A DNA stretch of 64,000 bases from Nitrospira sp. CR1.3 (GCA_014055525.1 WIAH01000002.1:124001-188000), one strand, 5' to 3'; numbered from the stretch's first letter, positions 27,037 through 36,023 are shown. Notes: generated by a model not told the origin, from the letters alone. Made by a program: numbers and translations.

Positions 27037-28566
27037 TCACGGTTCTAACCGACGATCCAGGCTCCGATACTGAATCGCTTCTGCGATATGGACCGGCTCG
27101 ATCGTTTCGGAACCAGCCAGGTCGGCGATTGTTCTCGCGACTCTGAGAATCCGGCCGTGGGCCCTGGCCGACAATCCGAGCCGGACCATGGCCTGTTCCA
27201 ACAATTCCCGCCCCGACTCATCCAGACCACAATACCGCTTCAAGAGCCTCGGCTTCAACTGCGCATTCGTATGAATGCCATCCTTCAGATACCGGGTAGA
27301 CTGCCGTTCTCTGGCATCCAGCACGCGGGTGCGGATGGAGGCAGAGGTCTCGGGCGCGGGACCTCGACCATGTAGTTCACGAACCGGAACTGGCGGGACT
27401 TCGATATGAATATCGATCCGGTCCTGAAGCGGCCCCGACAGCTTGGCTCGATATCGCCGAATCTGTTGCGGCGTACATACGCACTCTCTCAATTGATCGC
27501 CGTAATACCCGCAAGGACAGGGATTCATCGCGGCAATCAACATGAATCGGGCGGGGTAGCGCAGCGTTCCGCTGACTCTGGTGAGCGTTACATGTCCGTC
27601 TTCGAGCGGCTGACGCAGGCCGTCCAGCACGGGACGGCGGAATTCTGGCGATTCATCAAGAAAGAGAATGCCGTTGTGCGCCAACGATACCTCGCCGGGG
27701 CGCGGCACTGTCCCGCCGCCGATCAGACCCGCATCGGAGATGCTATGGTGGGGCGCTCTGAACGGCCTGACCGTCAACAGGGGATGATCCGCCGGGAGTT
27801 GGCCTGCCACGCTGTGGACACGGGTGGTTTCGATCGCTTCGTCCGGCTCCATGACCGGCAGAATCGTCGACAGACGCTTGGCGAGCATCGTTTTACCTGA
27901 ACCTGGCGGTCCGACCATCAGCACGTTGTGCCCTCCGGCCGCGGCGATTTCCAATGCCCGCTTCGCCTGATCCTGCCCCTTGACCTCTCCGTAATCATCA
28001 TCTTCCAACGGTCGCGCAGCGAACAATCGATCGCGATCCGCTCGCACCGGCTCGATCGATTGCGTGCCCCGCAAGAACCCAACGGCTTCAGGAAGCGTGC
28101 GTACCGGGAAGGCAGCCACTCCATCAACCATAGCCGCTTCCCTGGCGTTGTCCGCCGGCAAGAGAAGACAGTGTGTATGGCGACAGGCCATCCCAATAGA
28201 GAGGGCCCCAGGGACCGGTTTGATGCGGCCGTCGAGCGATAATTCTCCCACCATTACCCGGTGCGCGAGGCCATCGGCCGGGATGACTTCTTCCGCTACG
28301 AGAATACCGATCGCGATGGCCAAATCCAGCCCTGCGCCTTCCTTCTTGATGTCGGCAGGAGCCAGATTGACGGTGATCTTCTTCGCGGGAAAATGGAATC
28401 CGGTATTCTTGAGTGCGGAACGCACGCGGTCGCGACTCTCGCGGACCGTCGCGTCAGGAAGCCCCACGACTGAAAACTGAGGAAGTCCGCCGGCAATGTC
28501 GACTTCCACGTCGATCAGATGGGCATCGAGTCCCACAAGCGCCGCACTGAGCACCTTTGCCAACAT
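27037..28566 (-). CDS. comM: ComM/YifB family Mg-chelatase-like AAA+ ATPase
   Basis: About 509 residues: N-terminal ChlI-like domain, AAA+ core with Walker A GPPGSGKTM near residue 218, a characteristic MNPCPCGYYGD loop and a C-terminal domain ending in AEAIQYRSLDR. ComM homologues are hexameric helicases that promote branch migration during natural transformation and recombination. The ATG at 28566 (MLAKVLSAALVG) is preceded by GGAG with seven bases of spacing. Presence of comM hints at DNA uptake or recombination capacity but does not prove competence. Confidence 0.93.
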   Translation of the reverse strand: MLAKVLSAALVGLDAHLIDVEVDIAGGLPQFSVVGLPDATVRESRDRVRSALKNTGFHFPAKKITVNLAPADIKKEGAGLDLAIAIGILVAEEVIPADGLAHRVMVGELSLDGRIKPVPGALSIGMACRHTHCLLLPADNAREAAMVDGVAAFPVRTLPEAVGFLRGTQSIEPVRADRDRLFAARPLEDDDYGEVKGQDQAKRALEIAAAGGHNVLMVGPPGSGKTMLAKRLSTILPVMEPDEAIETTRVHSVAGQLPADHPLLTVRPFRAPHHSISDAGLIGGGTVPRPGEVSLAHNGILFLDESPEFRRPVLDGLRQPLEDGHVTLTRVSGTLRYPARFMLIAAMNPCPCGYYGDQLRECVCTPQQIRRYRAKLSGPLQDRIDIHIEVPPVPVRELHGRGPAPETSASIRTRVLDARERQSTRYLKDGIHTNAQLKPRLLKRYCGLDESGRELLEQAMVRLGLSARAHGRILRVARTIADLAGSETIEPVHIAEAIQYRSLDRRLEP

Positions 28567-28743
28567 GTGCCGCTCCACCGTTCGTTGTGACGGGCGCCGG
28601 AATTATAAAAAGCAGACCGGAACGTTTCAACCACAACCGTCAGAAAATGCAGGGAAATACTTCCATTTCGAGAGCAATCAAACCTGACTTGTTCAGAAAC
28701 CCATGCGCTAGTACCCGTCAATCCCCTTCTGTATAATCCGCCC

Positions 28744-29298
28744 ATGTTTCCCCACATCTGCTTGCTCGTCGGCGGGTTCCTGATGGAAGCGATCGTAGCC
28801 GCCGGCTCGCCGGGGTTATCATGGGCTACGGCGCCTTCCAGTCAAGTCGGAGCCGCCATGGCCATGCTCGCCACACTGGAGGATGCTCAGGTGCTTCCAC
28901 CGGAGGGCACTCCGGAAGCCAACCGAGTGATCAAGATCGTGATCCAATTTCAATCAGTGTTCATGAAGAGCACGGACCCCGCCGTTCGGGAGTTCTTCAA
29001 GCACGCGCTGGTCAAGAAATTCGGAGAGTCCGGAGCCGGTGAAACGGACGTCGCCTTCTACAAGACCGGATGGACCTCATCGGTCTTGGAAGCGCTCGAA
29101 GGTTATCAAGCCTCTGTTTCTACGTCCGAACTGGAGGGATTAGCGCGGGGCTTTTCCGCCTTCAATGTCACGCTTGCGGACTTTCAATACCTGACGGAGC
29201 TCTTTCGCAAGGCTCGTCTTCAATATCATCAGCGGGGACAGGACATTCACCGGGCCTTTGCCGAACGACGGCAAGGTATGCCTGCAGCCAGATCTTAG
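28744..29298 (+). CDS. Exported protein of unknown function
   Basis: A 184-residue protein with a probable signal peptide or membrane anchor (about residues 4-24). The mature part is helical (IQFQSVFMKSTDPAVREFFKHAL and FSAFNVTLADFQYLTELF). No family recognised. It is transcribed divergently from comM and is followed 19 bases downstream by a small Lrp/AsnC-domain protein. Confidence 0.65.
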   Translation: MFPHICLLVGGFLMEAIVAAGSPGLSWATAPSSQVGAAMAMLATLEDAQVLPPEGTPEANRVIKIVIQFQSVFMKSTDPAVREFFKHALVKKFGESGAGETDVAFYKTGWTSSVLEALEGYQASVSTSELEGLARGFSAFNVTLADFQYLTELFRKARLQYHQRGQDIHRAFAERRQGMPAARS

Positions 29299-29317
29299 TT
29301 CATGAAAGGAGACCCCA

Positions 29318-29554
29318 ATGGCAACCAAAGCCTATATCTTGATCAAGGTGAAAGCGGGCAGGACAAAGGACGTGCTGCAGTCTCTCAAGCGGCTGGCCGG
29401 TGTGGAGCAGGCCCATTCCTGCTTCGGGCAGCCGGACATATTCGTCTTTATCAGTGTGAACGACGAGCGAGCTCTCTCCGATGTCGTGATCACCAAGATC
29501 CACCAGATCGAAGGTGTCGAGGAGACGGATACGCACATCGTCGCTGATACTTAA
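29318..29554 (+). CDS. Stand-alone Lrp/AsnC ligand-binding (RAM) domain protein
   Basis: A 78-residue single-domain protein (AYILIKVKAGRTKDVLQSL, then IDEVETDTHI-like end GVEETDTHIVAD) matching the alpha-beta RAM domain of Lrp/AsnC regulators without the DNA-binding half. Stand-alone copies form ring oligomers and bind amino acids or other small ligands, or modulate full-length Lrp. AAAGGAG lies upstream of the ATG. It ends two bases from the end of the convergent oxidoreductase gene. Confidence 0.85.
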   Translation: MATKAYILIKVKAGRTKDVLQSLKRLAGVEQAHSCFGQPDIFVFISVNDERALSDVVITKIHQIEGVEETDTHIVADT

Positions 29555-29555
29555 T

Positions 29556-30539
29556 CTAGAAAGACGGACGAACGGCTGCTCCGCCCAAGTCGACCGATCG
29601 ATAGCAGGCATCGACCAGTTCGACGGCTCGACATCCGTCCAATCCTGTCACGGGAGGTTCGGTTCTTGTCTTGATCGAATGGATAAAGGCCCGCAGCACC
29701 GTGACGATGGTCGGGCAAGGTTCCACGGTCCACTCGCTTGGACCTTCGCTTCCGATCCGGCAAATTATCTTCCGATTGATCCAATCCGCGCTCATCGTCC
29801 CTTTTGTTCCTTCCACGTGCATCGTTCCAATCCGACCGAAACCGACTCGCGCGATATCAATCGAGCACTGCACCCCGCTCACCGTGGCGAGGGACGCCTG
29901 TGCCGCCGCCTCTCCAACCTCGTACGATCGCTCTACGGCGCACGTCGCTTCAATCACTTCTTCGCCCGTGAGGAACCGGACAAGATCCAACAGGTGGACG
30001 CCGATTTCGAGCAGCGCACCCGGCGGATTGGTCGTCGACGCACGACCAACCATACTGGCGGCGGAAGCAATGTGGCTGACCAGGTCGATCCGCTGCAACC
30101 TACCGAGAGCTTTCAGCTGCTCTTTCACGGATAGAATCGTCGGATCGAACCGCATGGTTTGCGCAGTCATGAGCAGGACACCGGCCTTTTGCGAGGCAGC
30201 CACCATGGCACGCGCTTCTTTCCCTGTTTTCGCCAAGGGTTTTTCGATGAGCACGGGTTTGCCTGCCCTGACCGCTTCCAGGCAAATGTCGTGGCAGAGT
30301 GAGGGAGACGTCACGACGACCACAGCCTGCACGAGCTGGTCCGCAATCAACGCTCTATAATCGCCATACACTGAAAGAGCCGAAAACGGTCCGGCCAGCG
30401 GCACGGCCGCCCGTCTGCGACAGACGGCCGCGAGAGCGGCTCCCGGCACATCGGAAACAAGATGTTCCATGTACCTGGTTCCGTGTCTGCCGACACCGAC
30501 CAGGCCGATCCCGATGACTCCTTCCGGCGGCTGTGTCAT
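29556..30539 (-). CDS. Gfo/Idh/MocA family NAD(P)-dependent oxidoreductase
   Basis: About 327 residues: N-terminal Rossmann fold (IGLVGVGRHGTRY), the EKPLA motif that positions the catalytic Lys in this family, and a C-terminal alpha/beta substrate domain with ALLEIGVHLLDL. Family members oxidise or reduce sugars, inositols or biliverdin-like compounds. The substrate is not evident and there is no sugar gene cluster here. The ATG at 30539 fits the Rossmann start; a reading from 30575 adds a poorly supported leader. Confidence 0.85.
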   Translation of the reverse strand: MTQPPEGVIGIGLVGVGRHGTRYMEHLVSDVPGAALAAVCRRRAAVPLAGPFSALSVYGDYRALIADQLVQAVVVVTSPSLCHDICLEAVRAGKPVLIEKPLAKTGKEARAMVAASQKAGVLLMTAQTMRFDPTILSVKEQLKALGRLQRIDLVSHIASAASMVGRASTTNPPGALLEIGVHLLDLVRFLTGEEVIEATCAVERSYEVGEAAAQASLATVSGVQCSIDIARVGFGRIGTMHVEGTKGTMSADWINRKIICRIGSEGPSEWTVEPCPTIVTVLRAFIHSIKTRTEPPVTGLDGCRAVELVDACYRSVDLGGAAVRPSF

Positions 30540-30693
30540 ACAATGAACTCTACGCGCGAATGACGACCAGATCAATTGAACCTCTGGATGCCGTCTCGCA
30601 TTGACAAGGCTGCGGAACGGTCCCTATAGTAGTTTCCCAGCCGGTAGTTCAAGAGGCGTTGAGAGAGTCCGGGCTCGTGGAGAAATACGCACT

Positions 30694-31494
30694 GTGATGA
30701 CTTCAGCCACCGCTCCCTTTACCTTGCAGCAGATCGGAACAGGAACTTCCCGTTTTCCAAGCGGAACTCCCATTCCCACCATTACCGATGCCTCAGTCGA
30801 TCCCTACATCAAGACAAGAGCGTCGAAGGATGTGCAAGTCGACTGTATTCAATTTTGGCCGCAGGAAAAGGGGGCCTATCCCGGCATTGTGTTGCTCCAT
30901 GAATGGTGGGGTTTGAACTCCCAGATCAAGGATCTGGGCGCCCGACTCGCTTGTGAAGGCTACGGCGTCATCATTCCGAATCTATATGGCCGGCTCGGCG
31001 GCATGGTGACGGCTAACGCGGAAGTCGCCGACGCCCTCATGAATAAATTGAATGACTCGCTGGTCTTACAGGACATCAATTCCTGCTGTGAATACCTAAA
31101 CACCCGGGAGTATATCAAGAGGAACATTCACGGCGTCGTGGGATTCGGCATGGGCGGAACCTTCGCGCTCCGCTTTGCCTGCCAGCGTAAGCGGCTCCGG
31201 GCAGCCGTTTCCTACTATGGCCGAATGGTTCAGCCGGAAACAGCCTTGAAGGATCTGCTCTGCCCCGTGCTCTACCATCAGGCCGGCCAGGACAACTGGG
31301 TACCGGATCAGGACGTTGAACGGCTCCGCACAATGGCGAACGAGCATCAGAAGCGCGTCGAGATTCGCACATATTCCGGAGCGCCGCACGCCTTCAGCAA
31401 CGAAATGCGTCTGGACGCCTACCGCCCTGACGCGGCCACCGACGCCTGGAACGTCACGGCCTCGTTTCTCAAAACCTGCTTTCAGGGAACCTAG
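30694..31494 (+). CDS. Dienelactone-hydrolase-like protein lacking the nucleophile
   Basis: About 266 residues with the dienelactone hydrolase alpha/beta fold: LLHEWWGLNSQIKDLGARLA, a central nucleophile-elbow segment, an acid-site AGQDNWVP and a histidine-site GAPHAFSNE. In active enzymes the elbow reads GYCxGG or similar; here it is GFGMGG, so the catalytic Cys/Ser is Gly while the Asp and His sites remain. The protein may be a non-hydrolytic binding protein. Start is GTG 30694 or ATG 30697, with GGAG about eleven bases before; a longer reading from 30601 has no ribosome site. Confidence 0.8.
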   Translation: MMTSATAPFTLQQIGTGTSRFPSGTPIPTITDASVDPYIKTRASKDVQVDCIQFWPQEKGAYPGIVLLHEWWGLNSQIKDLGARLACEGYGVIIPNLYGRLGGMVTANAEVADALMNKLNDSLVLQDINSCCEYLNTREYIKRNIHGVVGFGMGGTFALRFACQRKRLRAAVSYYGRMVQPETALKDLLCPVLYHQAGQDNWVPDQDVERLRTMANEHQKRVEIRTYSGAPHAFSNEMRLDAYRPDAATDAWNVTASFLKTCFQGT

Positions 31495-31541
31495 CGACAA
31501 TACTGCGCGATCGCGGGCGGCGCGGTCCCTATGAAATTCTT

Positions 31542-32513
31542 GTGTACCCCACCTTGAGACCGCTCCATCCATTCACTCGTTCCGTTTCACGAACGATCGC
31601 CCTCCTCTCCCTCATGGTATGCTTGCAGTTTCCGGCCGATACGGGATCAGCGAGCGCGTCAGGTTCCCCCTCGCCTGGTTTGCCTGACTGGCCCTCGATA
31701 GTGCGGACTCACGGCGACGAGTTGAACAGGGTGGATTCGGACCACACCGCGAAAGACGTGTTTGTCACCATCCTCGGCCCTGCGTTGCATCTCTCGGATG
31801 TTGCCGGGACAATCGGAGCGAAGGGACTCCCGGCCAAACTGGCGAAAGAACTTCTGCTGTCCGATATTACACGTTCGGCTCAACGGCTCGTCGCGGCGTT
31901 AGCCGCATGGCAATTGGCCGATTCCATTACCCAGTCCCTGGCTGACCAGGCGCCACGGAACCCGCCTGCACCCGGTTCCTTATCCGCCCGACTCGAATGG
32001 TTAAATGCCAACGGTCCTTTTTCGTCACTGACGCAGGCGCTGCAATCCCAGCCGGCTCCCCCGCCGACACCATCGAGCACGGATGAACCCGCCGCTGATC
32101 GCACAGCGCTCGCCCTCTCAGCCGGACGGGCGGCCGTTGAAGCGAGCCAGCAGGCAATGTCGGAATGGTGGCAATTGAAGTCGTGGAAGGATCGGGTGCG
32201 AAGCCTACGCGGTCAGGCTCGTCTCTGCGGCACCTGGCAGTGGGTCATTCATAATCACCAACAGCACCATCACGAACAGAAACTGTCGTTGCTCTTCCCG
32301 CCTCCTGGAAAGGAAGGAGCAGGCATTTCAGGCCTGGTGGAAACAATCGTGCTTGGCGATACGGTCTATCTCCGATGGGAGATCGACGGCAGGATTCAGG
32401 AGGACAGTCTCCTGTTTACCAAAGAGGCCCAGCGCCTGGAGGGAACTTTCGTGAATTCCCAAGGCGGCTGGGGATCGATCAGCGGCAAACGCACGGCCAC
32501 CTGTGCGCCATAG
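31542..32513 (+). CDS. Exported protein with C-terminal beta domain, unknown function
   Basis: A 323-residue protein with a signal-like segment at about residues 18-40, an alanine/proline-rich middle and a C-terminal beta-strand domain (CGTWQW, then EGTFVNSQGGWGSISGKR) reminiscent of small lipocalin- or AidA-like stress domains. The histidine cluster HNHQQHHHE near residue 240 could bind metal. Start is a GTG with no clear ribosome site, so the N terminus is uncertain. No family recognised. Confidence 0.6.
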   Translation: MYPTLRPLHPFTRSVSRTIALLSLMVCLQFPADTGSASASGSPSPGLPDWPSIVRTHGDELNRVDSDHTAKDVFVTILGPALHLSDVAGTIGAKGLPAKLAKELLLSDITRSAQRLVAALAAWQLADSITQSLADQAPRNPPAPGSLSARLEWLNANGPFSSLTQALQSQPAPPPTPSSTDEPAADRTALALSAGRAAVEASQQAMSEWWQLKSWKDRVRSLRGQARLCGTWQWVIHNHQQHHHEQKLSLLFPPPGKEGAGISGLVETIVLGDTVYLRWEIDGRIQEDSLLFTKEAQRLEGTFVNSQGGWGSISGKRTATCAP

Positions 32514-32523
32514 GCGTGGCGAG

Positions 32524-32931
32524 CTACGCGCCTGCAGACTCCCGTTTCAGTATTTGTCGTGAGCGCCATGCGAACAGGATCCATCCGGTAATGAAAGCCG
32601 CTCCTCCGAGCGGAGTCAGAGCTCCCAACCACCGGGCACCCGTCAACGCCACTCCATACAAACTGCCTGAGAACAACAGGATCCCCGCGGCAAAACACCA
32701 TCCGACGATGGAGAACCGTTCTGCAGCGTATCGATCAACGGCCCATGCGACGATACACAAACCGAGGGCGTGATACATTTGATATCGAACCGCCGTTTCA
32801 AAGACGGCCAGCATGGACACATCCAGCATTCCTTTCAACGAATGGGCCCCAAATGCTCCGGCAGCGACGCCGATTCCGGCGGCGATGCCTCCGAGCAAGA
32901 AGAACAGCGGTGAACGAGACCGTGAAATCAT
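32524..32931 (-). CDS. DUF423 family membrane protein
   Basis: A 135-residue protein with four membrane segments and the DUF423 pattern: GAFGAHSLKG after the first helix, then VRYQMYHALGL and FSGSLYGVALTG. Related to YgdD; the role is unknown, although some members are linked to membrane stress. GGGAGGG directly abuts an upstream ATG, so the ATG six bases later (32931) has the better spacing and is preferred. Confidence 0.9.
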   Translation of the reverse strand: MISRSRSPLFFLLGGIAAGIGVAAGAFGAHSLKGMLDVSMLAVFETAVRYQMYHALGLCIVAWAVDRYAAERFSIVGWCFAAGILLFSGSLYGVALTGARWLGALTPLGGAAFITGWILFAWRSRQILKRESAGA

Positions 32932-32990
32932 GGACATCCCTCCCTTCTTAAGTTAAAAGCGAATAGTAAAGTCCACCCCCGAGTCTCTCT

Positions 32991-33545
32991 ATGCCGATCG
33001 AATGCCCGCGCTGCTTGTTGACGAATCCCGACACCAGCCATACCTGCGAATGCGGCTACGACCTCATGTCGCACATCCAGAAGCGAAGCCTTGCTTCCGC
33101 CGGGGCCCTTCGGAAACATGACCAGGGCGGGCAAGAGTACGGCATGTCCAAGGAGGGCTTCCTCCTCGGCGTAATTGTCATATGGATGTTGCTGACATTC
33201 GGCGAGTGGTTAAGGATCGGGCCCGAACTCAAGACTCGGAAGCCGCTCAATCTACTCACCGACAGTATTCTGCTCAGCCTGACCGACATGGCCGGCGCAT
33301 TGATCATCGGTGCGCTCGGGTGGATGGTCGTATGGATTATTCTGGCTTACGAAGGACGGCGTCTTCGTCCCTGTCCGAAACGGACCACATTGGGGGTGAC
33401 TGTTGTAGCGGCGAGCCTGCTGTTCATCAGTCGATGGATTGCACCGGACATACAGATTCAACACGTCGTCCATGCCATCGTTGTGCTCGGCGTCGCGGTT
33501 TTTGCCTACTTCGCCGGGTCGCGGCAGTGGCTCGGAAAGTGGTAG
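32991..33545 (+). CDS. Zinc-ribbon membrane protein of unknown function
   Basis: A 184-residue protein. The N terminus has a rubredoxin-like zinc ribbon (CPRC at 5-8 and CECG at 19-22), followed by a basic linker and four predicted membrane helices (about 57-75, 95-120, 135-150 and 160-178). Such zinc-ribbon plus membrane-helix proteins are common and mostly uncharacterised. It is divergent from the DUF423 gene with only 59 bases between. Confidence 0.65.
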   Translation: MPIECPRCLLTNPDTSHTCECGYDLMSHIQKRSLASAGALRKHDQGGQEYGMSKEGFLLGVIVIWMLLTFGEWLRIGPELKTRKPLNLLTDSILLSLTDMAGALIIGALGWMVVWIILAYEGRRLRPCPKRTTLGVTVVAASLLFISRWIAPDIQIQHVVHAIVVLGVAVFAYFAGSRQWLGKW

Positions 33546-33586
33546 GGAGGACGTAGCCGAATCGCGCGCCCTCTGTCGGCCGACCG

Positions 33587-34420
33587 CTATAACTTCTTTC
33601 GGACCTCTTTCCAATCCTTCGCCACCTTTGCTTTTTTCGGCGCATGTTCCTTCGCCGGTTCAGGCACCATGACCGCTTCGAGGCGGCGTTGAAGAAATGC
33701 CTCCGCAAACTCTTTGCTGCGTCCGATTCCGATCTTGATCGTCGTCCACCCGGCCGAACGGAGTTCATCGATTCTCGCTCCCAATGCCGGATCGATTGAC
33801 GGCAGCACGAACAGGCAACCAATCGGAAATTTATGCGTCGCCAGCCACTCTCTTGCGCGATCGCTTGCGGCAAATTGCGCCGACGGATTGCGGGCTTCGG
33901 CGGTCACGTAAATGATGTTGTAATAGAACTGCGTCAGCTTACCGAGTTCATCAACCGCATCCGCCAGCGGCTGTTGAGTCACCGGATCGGACAGCGCGGT
34001 CATTTCGACCACCAGCAGCGGTGTCCGGCGCTCCCAAGCCGCGACGGTCACTGCGGCTCTCGCCGAAAAGCGTGAAGTTTCTGCCACGCGAACGGATAGG
34101 TTCATGTTCCCCCTCCGCATCGGAACGTACCGCAATTTCGCCGTTCCCGATACATCGGTCGTTGCCGTGGTCACAATCGTCCCGTCCTCAACCAGCTCGA
34201 GCGGCTCTCCCGCAATTGGTGTGTCCCTACCTCCAAACGCAAGCAGTAGTCTGGCCTCGATCATGCCCGGTTGATGCGGCGAGACGAGGATGTCGTTGGC
34301 GAACAGGTTGGCAGCGGTCTTGTCCTCGGCCAGAACACAGGCAGGCCAGCCCGTCAAAAAACAGGTGATCACCGCGACAGTCAGAAGGACTGTCGCCCGG
34401 CGTGAGAAAGAAACCACCAT
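33587..34420 (-). CDS. Exported protein: Ig-like domain plus degenerate HAD-like domain
   Basis: A 277-residue protein with a signal peptide (cleavage near residue 31). Residues about 45-130 form a carboxypeptidase-regulatory/Ig-like fold (PIAGEPLELVEDG, GNMNLSVRV). Residues about 135-235 resemble the LNS2/App1 class of HAD phosphatases (YNIIYVTAEARNP, REWLATHKFPIGCLFVLP). The strand that should carry the DxDGT nucleophile reads LLVVEMTALSD, so the aspartates are missing. The tail is very basic (KKAKVAKDWKEVRKK). It ends a six-gene minus-strand series after bcp. Confidence 0.6.
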   Translation of the reverse strand: MVVSFSRRATVLLTVAVITCFLTGWPACVLAEDKTAANLFANDILVSPHQPGMIEARLLLAFGGRDTPIAGEPLELVEDGTIVTTATTDVSGTAKLRYVPMRRGNMNLSVRVAETSRFSARAAVTVAAWERRTPLLVVEMTALSDPVTQQPLADAVDELGKLTQFYYNIIYVTAEARNPSAQFAASDRAREWLATHKFPIGCLFVLPSIDPALGARIDELRSAGWTTIKIGIGRSKEFAEAFLQRRLEAVMVPEPAKEHAPKKAKVAKDWKEVRKKL

Positions 34421-34435
34421 CTCGAGCGGGGAACG

Positions 34436-34903
34436 CTAAGCCTTCAGTGCGGTGAGGACTTCGTCCGCGTGGCCGTCGACTTTGACCTTGCGAAAGACGG
34501 CCTTGAGTTTTCCGGCCGGATCGATAACGAAGGTGCTTCGTTCGATGCCCCAGTACTTCTTCCCGTACATGTTCTTCTCTTTAAAGACTCCGTAGGCCTT
34601 CGCGATCGCTGCATCTTCATCGCTGAGCAGCGGAAACGGCAGCCCGTACTTCTTGATGAATTTTTGATGGGACTCCTTCCCGTCCAGACTCACTCCCACG
34701 ATCACCCCCCCGGCCCTCAGGATCTGGGATTCCACGTCGCGAAAATCGCACGACTCCTTGGTGCAGCCCGGCGTGTCGTCCTTCGGGTAGAAATACAAGA
34801 CGATCTGTTTACCCTTAAAACTTTTCAACGTCACCGTCTTGCCATGCTGATCCGGCAGTGAAAGCTCCGGCGCCTTGTCTCCCACGTCCAACATTCTTCC
34901 CAT
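34436..34903 (-). CDS. bcp: Thiol peroxidase, Bcp/PrxQ type
   Basis: A 155-residue peroxiredoxin. The catalytic motif DDTPGCTKESCDF holds both the peroxidatic Cys and a resolving Cys five residues later, the atypical 2-Cys PrxQ layout. It reduces H2O2 and organic peroxides using thioredoxin; trxA is at 50.7 kb. AAGGAGGAG precedes the ATG. It lies in a minus-strand series with a TPR lipoprotein and two DUF507 genes. Confidence 0.95.
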   Translation of the reverse strand: MGRMLDVGDKAPELSLPDQHGKTVTLKSFKGKQIVLYFYPKDDTPGCTKESCDFRDVESQILRAGGVIVGVSLDGKESHQKFIKKYGLPFPLLSDEDAAIAKAYGVFKEKNMYGKKYWGIERSTFVIDPAGKLKAVFRKVKVDGHADEVLTALKA

Positions 34904-34945
34904 GATCCCGGCTCCTCCTTCCGAACAGGGTGATTCTTCCGACCG

Positions 34946-35401
34946 TTACCGCGGGCCGCCACCGAATGTAGGCCGGCCTGTGGTCGTAGGATGCTCCTTC
35001 ACGGTTTTCGGTGATTCGGGATTGCCGAACTGGTGGAGAGCCGGAGAATCCCAGATGACCTTGTCCCCCGGTGAAAGATTGGCCGCTTCGAGAAAATGCT
35101 GCCGCGCCTGTTCCGTATCGCCCAACGCGTACAGCGCAAGCGCATAATTGTAGTGGGCGGGCCCGGATTGTGGAGCCGCCGTGACGGCCTGAGAGAAGTA
35201 CGTTTTCGCCTCTTCAAAGTGCTTCCCTTGATAGGCCTGCGTGCCTTGCTCGGTCAGGGCCACGGCCTGCGGCTTTGTCCCGGACTCCAAAGCCAAGGGA
35301 ACCAGCGGCTTCGCTTTGGATTTCGAACAGGCCACCATGCCGGCCAAGAGGAGGGCGGCAATCAACATCGACATGTATTTCGGCTTGGATCTCTGTTGCA
35401 T
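34946..35401 (-). CDS. TPR-containing lipoprotein
   Basis: About 151 residues. Signal LLLAGMVAC with lipobox Cys near residue 25, then two tetratricopeptide repeats (AYQGKHFEEAKTYFSQAV and AHYNYALALYALGDTEQARQ). The C terminus is proline/glycine-rich (TTTGRPTFGGGPR). The ATG at 35401 follows TAAGGA; a longer reading overlaps the DUF507 gene. Probably a periplasmic scaffold; the partner is unknown. Confidence 0.75.
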   Translation of the reverse strand: MQQRSKPKYMSMLIAALLLAGMVACSKSKAKPLVPLALESGTKPQAVALTEQGTQAYQGKHFEEAKTYFSQAVTAAPQSGPAHYNYALALYALGDTEQARQHFLEAANLSPGDKVIWDSPALHQFGNPESPKTVKEHPTTTGRPTFGGGPR

Positions 35402-35408
35402 AAAGTCC

Positions 35409-35684
35409 TTACCCTTTCGCATGTTTTTTGGTTTCTTCTTCGAACGTCTTCCGATACAGCACATCCCACTCGGGACTCCCCTCGACGATACCTCGGGAAT
35501 ACGTCGCCAGTTTGGCCTTCACCTTTCGATCGATCTCCGCTTCCGCCTCCAACTCGGCGGCGAGAACACGCTTGATGTGTTTCAGGAGCCGTCCGTCGTC
35601 GCTTCTGACCGTCGCCGAAGAACTTTTCTTAAGCGCTTGCAGAATCACGTGCGACAGATGAGTGACTTTGTCTTCGCTCAACAT
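35409..35684 (-). CDS. DUF507 family protein (copy 1)
   Basis: About 91 residues, highly charged and helical, beginning MLSEDKVTHLSHVILQALKK, which is the DUF507 opening. A conserved ELEAEAEIDRKV helix follows. Function is unknown. Only 54 bases separate it from a second DUF507 gene upstream, indicating an old tandem duplication. The ATG at 35684 is used since the longer reading starts at TTG. Confidence 0.85.
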   Translation of the reverse strand: MLSEDKVTHLSHVILQALKKSSSATVRSDDGRLLKHIKRVLAAELEAEAEIDRKVKAKLATYSRGIVEGSPEWDVLYRKTFEEETKKHAKG

Positions 35685-35738
35685 TCGGCGCTCGTATCTC
35701 GACAACGTGCTTGCGCAATACGCTTCACCATGTACGCT

Positions 35739-36020
35739 TCACAAGATGATGCCCCGCTCACGAACCAGTTTGTGCTTCAGCATGGTAAACATCTTCTGGT
35801 AATCCGCATGGCCGCGTTCGATCTCCTGTTCGTGGGCCTTCAGCATTTGCCGCACTTCGGCATTGAGTCTGTCCTCAATGGACAATTCGTCAGTGATTAC
35901 AGAATCAAGTACATCCGCGAGCGCTTTGCGGGCTCCCGCGAGCGCCACGTGCCCGTCCTCTTCAAGCCGGGCGGCAAGCGCTTCGGCCATATGCCTGACC
36001 CGTGCCTTCGAAAGTCGCAC
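35739..36020 (-). CDS. DUF507 family protein (copy 2)
   Basis: A 93-residue charged helical protein (MRLSKARVRHMAEALAARL, then LSIEDRLNAEVRQMLKAHE and KLVRERGIIL), the same family as its downstream neighbour but clearly diverged. It begins three bases after the cyclophilin-like gene's stop. Paired DUF507 genes may form a heteromer; that is inference. Confidence 0.85.
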   Translation of the reverse strand: MRLSKARVRHMAEALAARLEEDGHVALAGARKALADVLDSVITDELSIEDRLNAEVRQMLKAHEQEIERGHADYQKMFTMLKHKLVRERGIIL

Positions 36021-36023
36021 CGC

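Noticed and set aside
29318-29554. Full Lrp/AsnC transcription regulator
   Set aside because: Only the ligand-binding half is present; there is no helix-turn-helix upstream in frame.
35719-35742. Direct repeat TACGCTTCAC twice at 14-bp spacing
   Set aside because: Too short, and one copy overlaps a stop codon; no wider array, so not a CRISPR or operator.
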